Origin: DATKPA01 sp051955985
Lineage (GTDB): Bacteria > Planctomycetota > Phycisphaerae > WQYP01
DNA: 41,952 nucleotides
Assembly (NCBI GenBank): GCA_051955985.1
Contig: JBQCGD010000066.1
Coordinates: 1 to 41,952, forward strand
Direction of reading: 5' to 3'
The position numbers and the translations under genes were made by a program. The notes below the pieces were generated by a model, which did no database searches, was not told the origin of the DNA, and saw only the letters and a program-made list of their open reading frames with translations. This document shows, piece after piece, positions 8,634 to 15,152 of the stretch (its first letter is position 1; each line of letters opens with the position of its first letter).

Positions 8634-10061
8634 TCACTCCCCCTGCAACTGCCCCAGGCTCACCGTCTGCTCGGCCTGCACCGTTCCGTCCGCATCGCGC
8701 AGGCGAAGCGTGAGGAACCGGTGGAACCGGTCGCCGCCAAGATCGATCGTGCCGAAATTGTTCCCGACCACCGGCCCGCGCATCCGCAGCGGGTTGACCG
8801 TCGCCGCCGCCCCAGTCACCGCCACGTTCCCCGCCAGCGCTGAACTCGTCAGTTCCAGCAGCGGATAATGCGTCGGCGAATCCTTGGCACCCATCCCCGA
8901 CAGCTCGCCGTACCCCCGGTTCGTCCCCGACACAAACACCACCCCCGCGATATGCTGCTCGCCCAGCCACGAAAGAAAATCCTGCTGCTCCGGCTGGAAC
9001 GCGGCCCATGCATCATCATTCAGCGCGGGCGCCGCACCGGGCGCCGCCGCATCGTTCGCCAGCAGGGGCGATCCGCACGCAATGATCTTGAAATTCGCCG
9101 TGCTCTTGAGCAGCCCCGCCTTCAGCCAGTCGAGCTGCGCCACCCCGAGCATCGTGCGCGCTGGCGCAGCCGCCGCCCCTCCCCCGTTCCCCCCGTTCGC
9201 GGGCGCCGCCGGATCTCGGTGCGACCGCGGATCCAGCACGAAGAAATCCGCATCCCCCATCGTGAAGCGGTAATAGCACCCCTGGTCGCTCGGCGTCCCC
9301 CAGTCCGGGTTCGGCCAGAACCGCTGGAACGCCGCCCACGATTCCTGCGAAAACTGCCACATCCTGTTCGAGTTCGTCCCGCCGTAGTCCCGGTCGTTCC
9401 ACGCGCCGTAGCACGCCACCGTCCGGAACAGCGACTGCAGCTCCGGCATCTTCCGCAGCTCCGAAAAATTGTCCGCAATGAACCGGAACGCCAGCCGCCC
9501 GTTGCTCACCCCGTCGCGCTCAAAACTCGGGAACGGCTCCGGCAGATACGCGGTGTTCCCCAGGAACAAAAACGCCCGCGGCTTCACCGCGTCCACTGCG
9601 CGGAAAATCGGCGCTCCTCCCTTCCCCACATCCATGCAACTGCCGAACGCCACCGTCGCCGCCGCAATGCTCCCCGCCGGCGGATTCGTCCGTATCACGC
9701 ACTGCGGCCCATTGATCGCCACCGTCTTGTCATCGAGCTTGATCTCAATCCGATACGACTTGTTCGGCTCCAGGTTGCTCAGCGGAATGTCCGCCGTGAA
9801 CGGCGAAGGACCGATCGGCTCCGTCGAGAGCGAACAGACCGGCACGTCTCCCTTGAGCTCGTAACAATCCACCGCAATCTCGCAGCTCGTCGAAGTCTGC
9901 ATCCAGATCCGCGCACTCTTGTCCGTCACATGCCCCACCATTGGCCCCGCCGTGATTGTCGCCGCGCGCGCCGCCGCCGCCACGCACGCCATGCTCAACG
10001 CAACCGCAAGCACTCGAAGCTGCCTCATCACAGCATTTCTCCCAAAAAACCAGCGTTTCAT
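8634..10061 (-). CDS. Secreted PhoD-like protein lacking canonical metal ligands
   Basis: The 475-residue product has a signal peptide (MRQLRVLAVALSMACVAAAA follows a short N-terminal extension). It then has a Fn3-like N-terminal domain (PMVGHVTDKSARIWMQTS) and a PhoD-type metallophosphatase fold (VAFGSCMD; FFVLDPRSHRD; MLGVAQLDWLKAGL; ACGSPLL). In active PhoD enzymes LGDxxY, WDDHDYG and SGDRH supply metal ligands. Here these read LGNTAY (Asn169), WNDRDYG (Asn222, Arg224) and SGTNRG (380-383), so metal-dependent catalysis is doubtful. GGGGAG precedes ATG 10061; ATG 10028 is an alternative. It is convergent with the phosphatase gene and divergent from the ECF sigma gene at 10305, which may control it. 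Confidence 0.85.
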   Translation of the reverse strand: MKRWFFGRNAVMRQLRVLAVALSMACVAAAARAATITAGPMVGHVTDKSARIWMQTSTSCEIAVDCYELKGDVPVCSLSTEPIGPSPFTADIPLSNLEPNKSYRIEIKLDDKTVAINGPQCVIRTNPPAGSIAAATVAFGSCMDVGKGGAPIFRAVDAVKPRAFLFLGNTAYLPEPFPSFERDGVSNGRLAFRFIADNFSELRKMPELQSLFRTVACYGAWNDRDYGGTNSNRMWQFSQESWAAFQRFWPNPDWGTPSDQGCYYRFTMGDADFFVLDPRSHRDPAAPANGGNGGGAAAAPARTMLGVAQLDWLKAGLLKSTANFKIIACGSPLLANDAAAPGAAPALNDDAWAAFQPEQQDFLSWLGEQHIAGVVFVSGTNRGYGELSGMGAKDSPTHYPLLELTSSALAGNVAVTGAAATVNPLRMRGPVVGNNFGTIDLGGDRFHRFLTLRLRDADGTVQAEQTVSLGQLQGE

Positions 10062-10130
10062 CGTAGAACTCCCCCCCACCCACCGCAAGCGCGCCAAAAC
10101 CCCGGGCTCCCCTGCGCAACTTCTGAATTC

Positions 10131-10155
10131 TGAAACTCTGAATTCTGAATTCTGC
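10131..10155. repeat. (TTCTGAA)n heptanucleotide array
   Basis: Units TTCTGAA occur in a short run interrupted by one ACTCTGAA unit, in the gap between divergent genes. The same unit recurs inside nadA at 27793. Confidence 0.85.
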
Positions 10156-10304
10156 CCCGCTCCCACGCCCCAGCTTAGCTTGAACCCACGCCACCTCTCT
10201 TTATGGTGCTCCCACGGCGCGCGCAATGCATGACAGTCCAAAGAGCCCCCCGCGCCCGTAGTGGCTACTGAGCCCGCGTGGCGCGCCTCAACCGGATGGG
10301 AGCA

Positions 10305-10994
10305 ATGACTGCCGACTTCGCCAACTCCACCTCCTCTGCACAACCGCACGACGGCGCCGCGCCCGCTCCCCTCCCCAACCCGCCTGCTCCCGAATCCCTC
10401 CCCGAACCCACCGGCGACGAAAAACGCCGCCTCCTCGAAGGCGAAGCACTCCCCCTCATGGACCTCGTCTACTCCGTGGCCCGCCGCATGGTCGGCGACG
10501 AAGCCCGCGCCGAAGACCTCGTCCAGGAAACCTACCTCCGCGCCTTCCGCTCCATCGACCAATACAAGCTCGGCACCAACTGCAAGGCCTGGCTCCTCAC
10601 CATCCTCCGCTCCGTCTACATCGACTCCTCCCGCCACATCCAGGCCCGCGGCGGCAACCACGAGCAACTCCCGCCCGACATCTTCGCCCAGTCCGAACGC
10701 ACCGACCTCGCCATCGACCCCGCCCGCTTCATGTCGATCCTCGACGTCATGGTGGATGACGACATCCGCGACGCCATGCTCCAACTCCCCGATCTCTACC
10801 GCGAAGCCTTCGTGATGGTCGTCATTGCCGAATTGCCGTACAAGGAAGCCGCCGGCATCCTCGGCGTCCAGGAAGGCACCGTCAAATCCCGCGTCTTCCG
10901 CGCCTGCCAGATGCTCAAAGGCCGACTGTGGAACTACGCCGTGGAACGCCGCATCGCCAAACCGGCTTCATCTGCAGAAGCCAAACCGGTGTAG
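10305..10994 (+). CDS. ECF-type RNA polymerase sigma factor
   Basis: This is an extracytoplasmic-function sigma-70 relative of about 229 residues. A variable Pro/Ala-rich N-terminus precedes region 2 (LPLMDLVYSVARRMVGDEARAEDLVQETYLRAF, with KAWLLTILRSVYID after it). Region 4 has the helix-turn-helix (LPYKEAAGILGVQEGTVKSRVFRACQMLKG). In-frame starts also exist at GTG 10278 and ATG 10296; none has an ideal ribosome site, since GGGAG is only 2 bases from ATG 10305. No anti-sigma factor is adjacent. Its stop is followed directly by the end of a minus-strand operon, and its last ~120 bases are duplicated at 14099, see there. Confidence 0.9.
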   Translation: MTADFANSTSSAQPHDGAAPAPLPNPPAPESLPEPTGDEKRRLLEGEALPLMDLVYSVARRMVGDEARAEDLVQETYLRAFRSIDQYKLGTNCKAWLLTILRSVYIDSSRHIQARGGNHEQLPPDIFAQSERTDLAIDPARFMSILDVMVDDDIRDAMLQLPDLYREAFVMVVIAELPYKEAAGILGVQEGTVKSRVFRACQMLKGRLWNYAVERRIAKPASSAEAKPV

Positions 10995-11005
10995 AGTTTT
11001 TTTCC

Positions 11006-12094
11006 TTACATCAGCAAGTTGAAGAGATAGCCGACGAGCAGAATGCCCGTCGCCACGTCACCAAAGAACACCGCGATAAGCCGCATCTTGAGCACCTTGC
11101 GAAGGATCACCGCCTCGGGAAGGGACAAGCCGATGACGGACATCATGAACGCCAGGACCGTCCCCAACGCCGCGCCTTTGCCCAGCAACGCCTCCACCAC
11201 CGGAATGATGCCGGCGGCGTTTGAATACATCGGCACCCCGAGAAGCACCGCCAGCGGCACGGACCACCACGCACCTTTGCCCATGAGCGACGCCATAAAA
11301 TTCTCCGGCACGTACCCATGGATCCCCGCACCCACCGCAATGCCGATCATCACATAGAGCCACACGCGCCTCAGGATGTCCTTTACCGCATTCCACCCAT
11401 ATCCCACGCGGTCGCCCCACGTAACCGGCTGATCATCCGTCGTGGTGACGGACCCCACCTGCGTCCGGTACACCCATTCCTCCACGTGCTTTTCCATCCT
11501 CAGCCGGCCGATCACCCAGCCCGAGATGATCGCGACGGTCAGCCCCGTCAGCAGGTAAATTCCCGCCACCTTCCAGCCGAAGAGGCTCAAGAGCAGACCC
11601 AGCGCCACCTCGTTGATCATCGGAGCCGCCACCAGGAAGGAAAACGTAACGCCCAGCGGAACGCCGGCCGCAACAAATCCGATGAACAACGGGACCGCCG
11701 AACAGGAACAGAAGGGGGTGACCACCCCCAGGCAGGCGGCCAGGACGTTTCCCACCAATTCCCGCTTTCCGGCCAATATGGCCCGGGTTCGTTCCGGGGT
11801 GAAGAATGATCGAACCATCCCCACCCCGAAGACCACCACCGTCAGCAGCATCATCACCTTCGGAACTTCAAACACGAAGAATTCCACCGCGGATCCCAGG
11901 TGCGATTCCTTCGGCAACCGCAACACCGTGTAGGTCAGCCACTTCGAAAGCGGTGCCAAACCCTGGTAGACGCCATACCATCCAAGGCCCAGGAGAAGAC
12001 TTACACCCAGCGGACGCCATGGCCGGCGCTTGCGCTGAACACGCGGATCATAGGCCGGGGTGCAGGCGGAACAGGTGGCCGGAGTCGTAGTCAT
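11006..12094 (-). CDS. PF03773 permease (ArsP/SO_0444-like)
   Basis: This is a 362-residue inner-membrane permease with about eight membrane segments. The signature TPFCSCSAVPLFIGF followed by GVTFSFLVAAPMINEVALG is diagnostic of the DUF318/PF03773 family, and GVPMYSNAAGIIPVVEALL is the matching motif in the second half. Members export trivalent organoarsenicals (ArsP) or affect copper/zinc tolerance; the substrate here is not known. The Cys pair in the signature may pass thiol or metal-thiolate species. The N-terminus has a further Cys pair (CSAC). It is the last gene of the five-gene ArsR-headed operon, 11 bases after the CcdA gene, with AGGAAAG upstream of its ATG. Confidence 0.85.
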   Translation of the reverse strand: MTTTPATCSACTPAYDPRVQRKRRPWRPLGVSLLLGLGWYGVYQGLAPLSKWLTYTVLRLPKESHLGSAVEFFVFEVPKVMMLLTVVVFGVGMVRSFFTPERTRAILAGKRELVGNVLAACLGVVTPFCSCSAVPLFIGFVAAGVPLGVTFSFLVAAPMINEVALGLLLSLFGWKVAGIYLLTGLTVAIISGWVIGRLRMEKHVEEWVYRTQVGSVTTTDDQPVTWGDRVGYGWNAVKDILRRVWLYVMIGIAVGAGIHGYVPENFMASLMGKGAWWSVPLAVLLGVPMYSNAAGIIPVVEALLGKGAALGTVLAFMMSVIGLSLPEAVILRKVLKMRLIAVFFGDVATGILLVGYLFNLLM

Positions 12095-12105
12095 AGACTT
12101 CTTTC

Positions 12106-12810
12106 CTAGGACGCGCGGTAAACGAGGTAGATCCCGCCGGCGATGACCAGCACGCCGCAGGCGCCTCGAAGGATCGTCCCGGCGCGCGACCGTTCATTCC
12201 ATTTCAAATAACGCGGGACGATTTCCGTGAATGTGCCGGCCGCCACAACAACCGCGCAGTGGCCCACACCGTACAAAAACAGCAGCGATGTGCTGAAGAA
12301 CGGACGCTCCGCCGCGGCTTTCAAAGACACCGCCAGCATCGGCGCCATGTAGGCAAATGTGCATGGGCCCAGCCCCAATCCAAAAACAAGGCCCAATAGC
12401 AGCGCCGCCCAGAGTCCCTTGCGTTGCATGCCCATGGCGCCCGGGCCGGACCAGGGAAGCCGGAGTACCTCCAGCAGTTGCAGCCCCACTACCACAAACA
12501 CGATCGCCACGCCGTAGTTGGCCCACGATCCCAAGTCCCCCAGCAACCGCCCCACACCGGCGGTCACGAGGCCAATCACGGCAATCGTGACGAGGATTCC
12601 CCCCGCAAACAGCGACGACAGCGCGAATGCCCGCCCCGTAGTCACCCGGCCCTGCCCGTTCACAAACCCTACGATCAGGGGGATGCCGGCAAGGTGGCAG
12701 GGGCTCAGCACGATGCTCAGAACACCCCACACCGTCGCCGCCAGAAGCGCCAGCACGGTTCCGCCCTCCACAGCGTGGGTAAGCATGGTGAAGAGTGCAT
12801 CCATCATCAC
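12106..12810 (-). CDS. CcdA/DsbD-like thiol electron transporter
   Basis: This 234-residue membrane protein has six hydrophobic segments in two repeats, each with the conserved Pro-Cys: SPCHLAGIPLIVG and GLGPCTFAYMAP. CcdA proteins move electrons from cytoplasmic thioredoxin to extracytoplasmic thiol proteins. Here the partner is likely the exported thioredoxin encoded just upstream, with the mini-thioredoxin as a possible donor. The start codons GTG-ATG-ATG overlap the stop of the thioredoxin gene, so translation is coupled; which of the three is used cannot be decided. Confidence 0.88.
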   Translation of the reverse strand: MMMDALFTMLTHAVEGGTVLALLAATVWGVLSIVLSPCHLAGIPLIVGFVNGQGRVTTGRAFALSSLFAGGILVTIAVIGLVTAGVGRLLGDLGSWANYGVAIVFVVVGLQLLEVLRLPWSGPGAMGMQRKGLWAALLLGLVFGLGLGPCTFAYMAPMLAVSLKAAAERPFFSTSLLFLYGVGHCAVVVAAGTFTEIVPRYLKWNERSRAGTILRGACGVLVIAGGIYLVYRAS

Positions 12811-13247
12811 TTCGCTCCCGCACCGGGTTCTGTCGCCGACGCCCTCCCCAGTTCAACGCCGACTTCCTTCCACTTCGCCAGGATGTCTTCCTTCGGGAAG
12901 AACCCTTCATGGCGGAACAATTCCTTGCCCGCCGCGTCATAGAAGATCTGGGTGGGAATCAACCGGATGCGGTACCTCGCCGACTGGCCGGGATCCGCCC
13001 ACACATCGATGAAGTCCACCTGAAATCGTCCCTCATACCCGGTGCGCAACTCATCGAGAATCGGAAGCATCCGCTTGCAAGCCATGCAGGAATGTGACCC
13101 CAGGTCCACCAATCGCGGCAGACTTCTCGGCGCGGAGCTTGCGGTGACCGCCGCTGGAATCGGCGGTGAATGGGACTTGAGCATCACCGCTGCAGCCGCG
13201 GCCGCGATCACTCCCAACAGGATTCCGCCTTTGGCAACCATCTTCAT
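12807..13247 (-). CDS. Membrane-anchored or exported thioredoxin-like protein
   Basis: This is a 146-residue thioredoxin-fold protein. An N-terminal hydrophobic anchor (GGILLGVIAAAAAAVML) is followed by the domain with active site Cys-Met-Ala-Cys in GSHSCMACKRMLPILDEL and the cis-Pro in RLIPTQIFYDAAGKELFRHEG. It probably works outside the cytoplasmic membrane, reduced through the CcdA protein encoded next. ATG 13247 is preferred (AGGCAGG upstream); the frame could extend to 13298. Its last bases overlap the start of ccdA. Confidence 0.85.
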   Translation of the reverse strand: MKMVAKGGILLGVIAAAAAAVMLKSHSPPIPAAVTASSAPRSLPRLVDLGSHSCMACKRMLPILDELRTGYEGRFQVDFIDVWADPGQSARYRIRLIPTQIFYDAAGKELFRHEGFFPKEDILAKWKEVGVELGRASATEPGAGAK

Positions 13248-13285
13248 GGGATACCTGCCTTCCAAAAAACGAGCCCTTCCCCCCT

Positions 13286-13519
13286 TCAGGCCAACCACGC
13301 CTGGATAGACGCCGCGTCCGGCACCCTGCCCGAGACTTTTACCACGCCATCGACCGCCAACGCCGGCGTCGCCATCACGCCGAACTTCATGATCTGGTCG
13401 ATTTGAGTGATCTTCTCCAACTGGTACTCAATGCCCAGCGCCTCGGCCGCAGCCTTGGTGTTCTCCGTGAGCTTCTGGCACTTCGCACAGCCGGTGCCCA
13501 GGATCTGCAGTTTCTTCAT
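13286..13519 (-). CDS. TM0996/MTH895-type mini-thioredoxin
   Basis: This is a 77-residue glutaredoxin/thioredoxin-like protein (thioredoxin_3 family). The active site Cys-Ala-Lys-Cys lies at the N-terminus (KLQILGTGCAKCQKL), and the cis-Pro motif is FGVMATPALAVDGVVKVSG. Members are regularly found beside ArsR regulators and PF03773 permeases and may deliver reducing equivalents or thiolate-bound metalloid. GGAGG stands 6 bases before the ATG. A second copy of the ArsR-type operator lies 58 bases upstream, so the gene probably has its own regulated promoter. Confidence 0.88.
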   Translation of the reverse strand: MKKLQILGTGCAKCQKLTENTKAAAEALGIEYQLEKITQIDQIMKFGVMATPALAVDGVVKVSGRVPDAASIQAWLA

Positions 13520-13576
13520 GGTTCATCCTCCAAGTCGTCGGCGATTTCGAACTTCCAGCATCCTCTTTTTGCTTGC

Positions 13577-13592
13577 GTGATCATTTAGTCAC
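13577..13592. promoter_or_regulatory. Second ArsR-type operator
   Basis: GTGATCATTTAGTCAC differs by one base from the core of the operator at 14003-14018. It lies between arsR and the mini-thioredoxin gene. On the minus strand TAAAT within it could be part of a -10; no good -35 was seen. Confidence 0.7.
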
Positions 13593-13604
13593 CAAGTTGG
13601 CCCC

Positions 13605-13626
13605 AAAAAAACCCACGCTCGCGGGC
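13605..13626 (-). terminator. Weak terminator after the ArsR gene
   Basis: On the minus strand, a 5-bp stem (CCCGC with GTGGG, one G-T pair) and 4-base loop are followed by seven T. It would partly uncouple arsR from the rest of the operon. Confidence 0.5.
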
Positions 13627-13639
13627 TCATCTTTTTATT

Positions 13640-13972
13640 TCACGACGCCCCTGCCAGCGCACGCGCGTCCTCACTGACGTTGTGCTTCAGCGTCTGCGTC
13701 GCACAATTCAGGAAATTCACAATGCACGGCGTCCGAAGCTCGTAGAACACCATCAAACCCTCTTTACGCGAGCGCAATATCCCCGCCTTCAACATCACTG
13801 CCAGATGCCGGGAGACGTTTGAGCGCTCCGAGCCGACATGCCCGGCAATTTCGCACACGCACTTTTCGCCCTCCTTCAGGAAGTCCACCACGGCGACCCG
13901 CAGCGGATGGGCGACGGCCTTGATGATCTCCGCCTTCCGCTCGTAGAGATCCATTGTTGCGCGATCCAGCAT
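13640..13972 (-). CDS. ArsR/SmtB-family metal(loid)-responsive repressor
   Basis: This is a 110-residue winged-helix repressor. The Cys38-Val-Cys40 box in the alpha-3 helix (GEKCVCEIAG) is the As(III)-sensing motif of classical ArsR proteins. The recognition helix is ERSNVSRHLAVMLKAG, followed by the wing RSRKEGLMVFYELR. Further Cys83 and Cys90 near the C-terminus could complete a three-Cys site. An in-frame ATG at 13954 is an alternative start. It heads the minus-strand operon; a perfect palindrome overlapping the promoter -10 lies just upstream and is repeated before the second gene, which indicates auto-repression and control of the operon. Confidence 0.9.
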   Translation of the reverse strand: MLDRATMDLYERKAEIIKAVAHPLRVAVVDFLKEGEKCVCEIAGHVGSERSNVSRHLAVMLKAGILRSRKEGLMVFYELRTPCIVNFLNCATQTLKHNVSEDARALAGAS

Positions 13973-13999
13973 TCAGATGTCCCAACGTTATCGAATGTG

Positions 14000-14037
14000 T
14001 ATGTGATCATTTAATCACATAGAGGGCCGTGTGTCAA
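14000..14037 (-). promoter_or_regulatory. Promoter and operator of the ArsR operon
   Basis: On the minus strand a consensus -35 TTGACA (14037-14032) stands 17 bases from TTAAAT (14014-14009). An inverted repeat TATGTGAT / ATCACATA with a 6-base spacer (14000-14021) covers the -10, so binding of the repressor would block polymerase. The core recurs at 13577. Confidence 0.85.
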
Positions 14038-14095
14038 CATGAATCTCCCGTTTTCTCGTCCGACCTGCACCCGGCCGCCAATCGCCCCCCTCTCC

Positions 14096-14216
14096 CCCTA
14101 CAAAGAAACCGCCGGCATCCTCGGCATCCAGGAAGGCACCGTCAAATCCCGCGTTTTCCGCGCCTGCCAGATGCTCAAAGGGCGATTGTGGAACTACGCC
14201 GCGCCGCATCGCCAAA
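14096..14216 (+). pseudogene. Truncated copy of the ECF sigma gene 3' end
   Basis: Bases 14101-14200 match 10841-10940 of the sigma gene at 94 of 100 positions without gaps, covering region 4.2 (TAGILGIQEGTVKSRVFRAC). After LWNYA a 5-base deletion breaks the frame, and no region 2 is present. Of six changes, three are silent. It cannot make a working sigma factor. Because it lies on the far side of the ArsR operon from the intact gene, in direct orientation, it looks like the second border of an insertion or of a duplication. Confidence 0.9.
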
Positions 14217-14273
14217 CCCGCCCCGAATCCCGCCCAGGGCGCCACCGGCTAATGAAAAAACTGGGGGAGGTCC

Positions 14274-14314
14274 CATGCTTCTGACCACAACCTGCAGGGG
14301 TGGCCAGAAGCATG
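14274..14314. repeat. REP-like hairpin
   Basis: CATGCTTCTGACCAC pairs with 14300-14314 over 15 bases with one mismatch. It shares the ends CATGCTT...AAGCATG and AACCT in the loop with the hairpin at 38941, so the two belong to one dispersed family. Confidence 0.75.
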
Positions 14315-14540
14315 CCGCTTGGACGCGCAATTACATATTGCACACCTCCCTGCAAGATCAATCCCGGACCAAGCCGCTCCACCCGCTTCAAAAACTTCGG
14401 AACCCGATGCCCCCAACGACCTGCCCCGCGAGCGCCGCATCTCCCGCATACCCCATATCCGTCGCCGGAATCATCAATGATCTCCAGTCAGTATGCTACG
14501 ATACGCACACGTCTCCCAATTCTCTTGCACTGAACGTTCA

Positions 14541-15089
14541 ATGTCAGAAGCACCCCTCCAGTCATCCCTCGAATACCAGGCCCCGCCGACACCCACCGAC
14601 CTGCCCCGCCAGACTGCCCGCCTGCTCCTTATTCCGATCGCCGTGCTCTTCCTGGAAGCGATCCATTGCTTCGGCTGCGACCTTTTCCTCACCATCCAAA
14701 CGCCCGCACTTGCGCACCCGCTGCATCTTCAATGGACATACACCCTCTTTTCCCTGCAGGAATGGCGAGAATTCCCCCTCGGCGTCGCAATCAGCTCGGC
14801 GATTTATCTGGCCTCCGCCGGAATGTTTCTCCTGGCCGCCCACGGAATCCGCCGCCGCAAACGCTGGCCCATCATCCTGGGAATCTGCCTCTGCATCCTC
14901 TGGACCGCGTTGGTGCTCCTATCGATCGGCTCTCTCCTCTGGATGACCTTGCTTCCCACAAGCAGCGGCGCGAGCCTGACCTACCTCCGCCTTTCGGTTC
15001 GCTCCTTCCTGCTCACAACAGCCATCGGCACGATCATGCCGCCCCTCACCCTGAAGCTCACCAAGCTCCTGAAGATCCCGCCCCAATAG
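14541..15089 (+). CDS. Hypothetical four-helix membrane protein
   Basis: This is a 182-residue integral membrane protein not recognised as a known family. A polar N-terminus (MSEAPLQSSLEYQAPPTPTD) is followed by four hydrophobic stretches: LLLIPIAVLFLEAIHCFG, LGVAISSAIYLASAGMFLLA, WPIILGICLCILWTALVLLS and FLLTTAIGTIMPPLTL. The start at ATG 14541 is preferred over an upstream in-frame ATG at 14493 because the protein-like part begins there; no strong ribosome site is seen for either. A TGAACGTTCA palindrome lies directly upstream. The region before it (14315-14540) holds nothing recognisable. Confidence 0.6.
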   Translation: MSEAPLQSSLEYQAPPTPTDLPRQTARLLLIPIAVLFLEAIHCFGCDLFLTIQTPALAHPLHLQWTYTLFSLQEWREFPLGVAISSAIYLASAGMFLLAAHGIRRRKRWPIILGICLCILWTALVLLSIGSLLWMTLLPTSSGASLTYLRLSVRSFLLTTAIGTIMPPLTLKLTKLLKIPPQ

Positions 15090-15099
15090 TCCCCCCTCC

Positions 15100-15143
15100 T
15101 AATAACCAATAACCAGTAACTAATAACTAATAATCAATAACCC
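15100..15143. repeat. (AATAACC)n heptanucleotide array
   Basis: Units AATAACC, AATAACC, AGTAACT, AATAACT, AATAATC and AATAACC follow one another between the ends of two convergent genes. The period is 7 throughout. Confidence 0.85.
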
Positions 15144-15152
15144 CCCTCCCCC

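Noticed and set aside
8634..10784. 716-residue reading of the PhoD-like gene
   Set aside because: The first ~240 residues are the mirror of the ECF sigma gene and its upstream region; the signal peptide places the start at 10061 or 10028.
14531..14541. TGAACGTTCA as a LexA operator
   Set aside because: The two half-sites touch, whereas known LexA boxes have a 4-base spacer; the gene behind it has no SOS link.
14029..14946. Plus-strand 305-residue frame across the sigma fragment and membrane gene
   Set aside because: Pro/Arg/His-rich throughout, with no ribosome site; it crosses a hairpin and is out of frame with both better candidates.
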